From Limnoperna fortunei (Eukaryota; Mollusca; Bivalvia; Mytilida; Modiolidae): 64,000 bases of DNA. Below, piece by piece: positions 63,655 through 64,000 of the stretch. The notes under the pieces are model-generated. The model was not told where the DNA came from. It made no database searches and saw nothing but the letters and a program-made list of their open reading frames with translations. Numbering within the stretch: the stretch's first letter is position 1; each line of letters starts with the position of its first letter. Position numbers and translations under genes: made by a program. The stretch covers positions 92,827,756-92,891,755 of the forward strand of contig OX104112.1 in NCBI GenBank assembly GCA_944474755.1. The letters run 5' to 3'.

Positions 63655-64000
63655 GAGGTCATTATCCTTTTGGATGGCCTGAGTAAAAGTAACCGAACGT
63701 GCGAGACATCAAAATTTTTTATTAAAAAAATCTTTCTTTCACGTAAAATTTCATATATGGGGCATTACACCTATAATGCTAAATTACATAAAAATGGAGA
63801 CAAAAGTATACCTGTCCACGGATTTTTTTCGGGAATATTACCTTAAAGTTTAAGAATGGTTTTTCTACTTTCATTTCAGTGTTGTGGTCACATTGTACCA
63901 CATTACACACTTTAGGAAGTGCTTCCACTGTAAAGACATTGACTGGAAAAAAAAATATTCTTGTTCTACAGTAATGCCATACCTTTCAAAATATCCAACT
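63655..64000 (+). repeat. Satellite unit 33 (cut by the window end)
   Basis: First 346 bp of a full-type unit; the array continues beyond the window. Confidence 0.97.

Larger units (their letters stand above)
13753..64000 (+). repeat. Tandem satellite array, ~1.73-kb unit, 32 units plus a partial one
   Basis: Head-to-tail copies, all in one orientation, fill the window from 13753 to its end. I set the unit to begin gaggtcattatcc and to end gctcttaca, since the array starts at exactly that base and truncated units break there. Sizes fall into three classes: full (~1719-1741 bp), head-truncated T (~1264-1273 bp, lacking the first 466 bp) and short S (~1096-1101 bp, lacking about 620 internal bp plus 13 bp). 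Units differ by few substitutions. Each full unit has a plus-strand 60-codon frame (MNRIMTPLSK...) and minus-strand frames of 75-80 codons; none has family, splice or start support. Each unit has one GAATTC and one G tract. The right edge is not in the window. Confidence 0.98.

Noticed and set aside
13753..64000. CRISPR array
   Set aside because: Units are long and directly adjacent, with no short repeats separated by unique spacers, in an animal-like genome.
13753..64000. Centromeric satellite with CENP-B boxes
   Set aside because: I looked for the TTCG....A..CGGG pattern and saw none; strings such as ttttttcgggaat do not fit.

Overview
This window looks like AT-rich animal nuclear DNA, most likely from a lophotrochozoan and plausibly a bivalve mollusc. 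The reasons are intron-split genes with clear GT/AG signals, a secreted protein made almost only of EGF-like repeats (MEGF10 / scavenger-receptor-F style, a class expanded in molluscs), repeat-rich introns carrying TGACCTTTGACC-type repeats, and many long G or C homopolymers. No bacterial features (operons, ribosome binding sites, CRISPR, rRNA or tRNA) were seen. The taxon is an inference.

Layout. (1) 1-6704 reads as the first intron of a leftward gene. It holds a 48-bp minisatellite (1-397), a 4.1-kb mosaic repeat insertion (1057-5183) and otherwise non-coding DNA. (2) 6705-6780 is a signal-peptide exon on the minus strand with a good GTAAGT donor; the rest of its gene must lie left of the window. 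(3) 6781-7600 is a short intergenic stretch. (4) 7601-9258 is one large minus-strand exon with about 16 EGF-like repeats, a clear acceptor at its 5' edge and an AATAAA just after its stop. (5) 9259-13752 is the intron upstream of that exon, with a 33-bp minisatellite, a perfect 55-bp palindrome and a 475-bp insertion with a target-site duplication. (6) 13753-64000, to the end of the window, is one continuous head-to-tail satellite array of about 1.73-kb units: 32 units plus a partial one, with a 200-N assembly gap.

The main structural point is that intron segment 10955-13752 is a paralogous copy of 340-6654 (minus the later insertions). The signal-peptide exon that follows 6654 in one copy is replaced in the other copy, about 50 bp early, by the first base of the satellite. 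The simplest reading is a tandem duplication of a gene made of [signal exon - intron - EGF exon], with the satellite having grown inside, or broken into, intron 1 of the right-hand copy. The EGF gene's own signal exon would then lie more than 50 kb away on the far side of the array, or be lost.

The array has three size classes: full (~1.73 kb), head-truncated (~1.27 kb) and internally deleted (~1.1 kb). They are arranged in a higher-order pattern: units 1-6 recur as units 12-18, units 7-9 as 10-12, and units 5-6 as 31-32. Individual units record unequal crossing-over and short conversion tracts. No convincing gene was found in the array.
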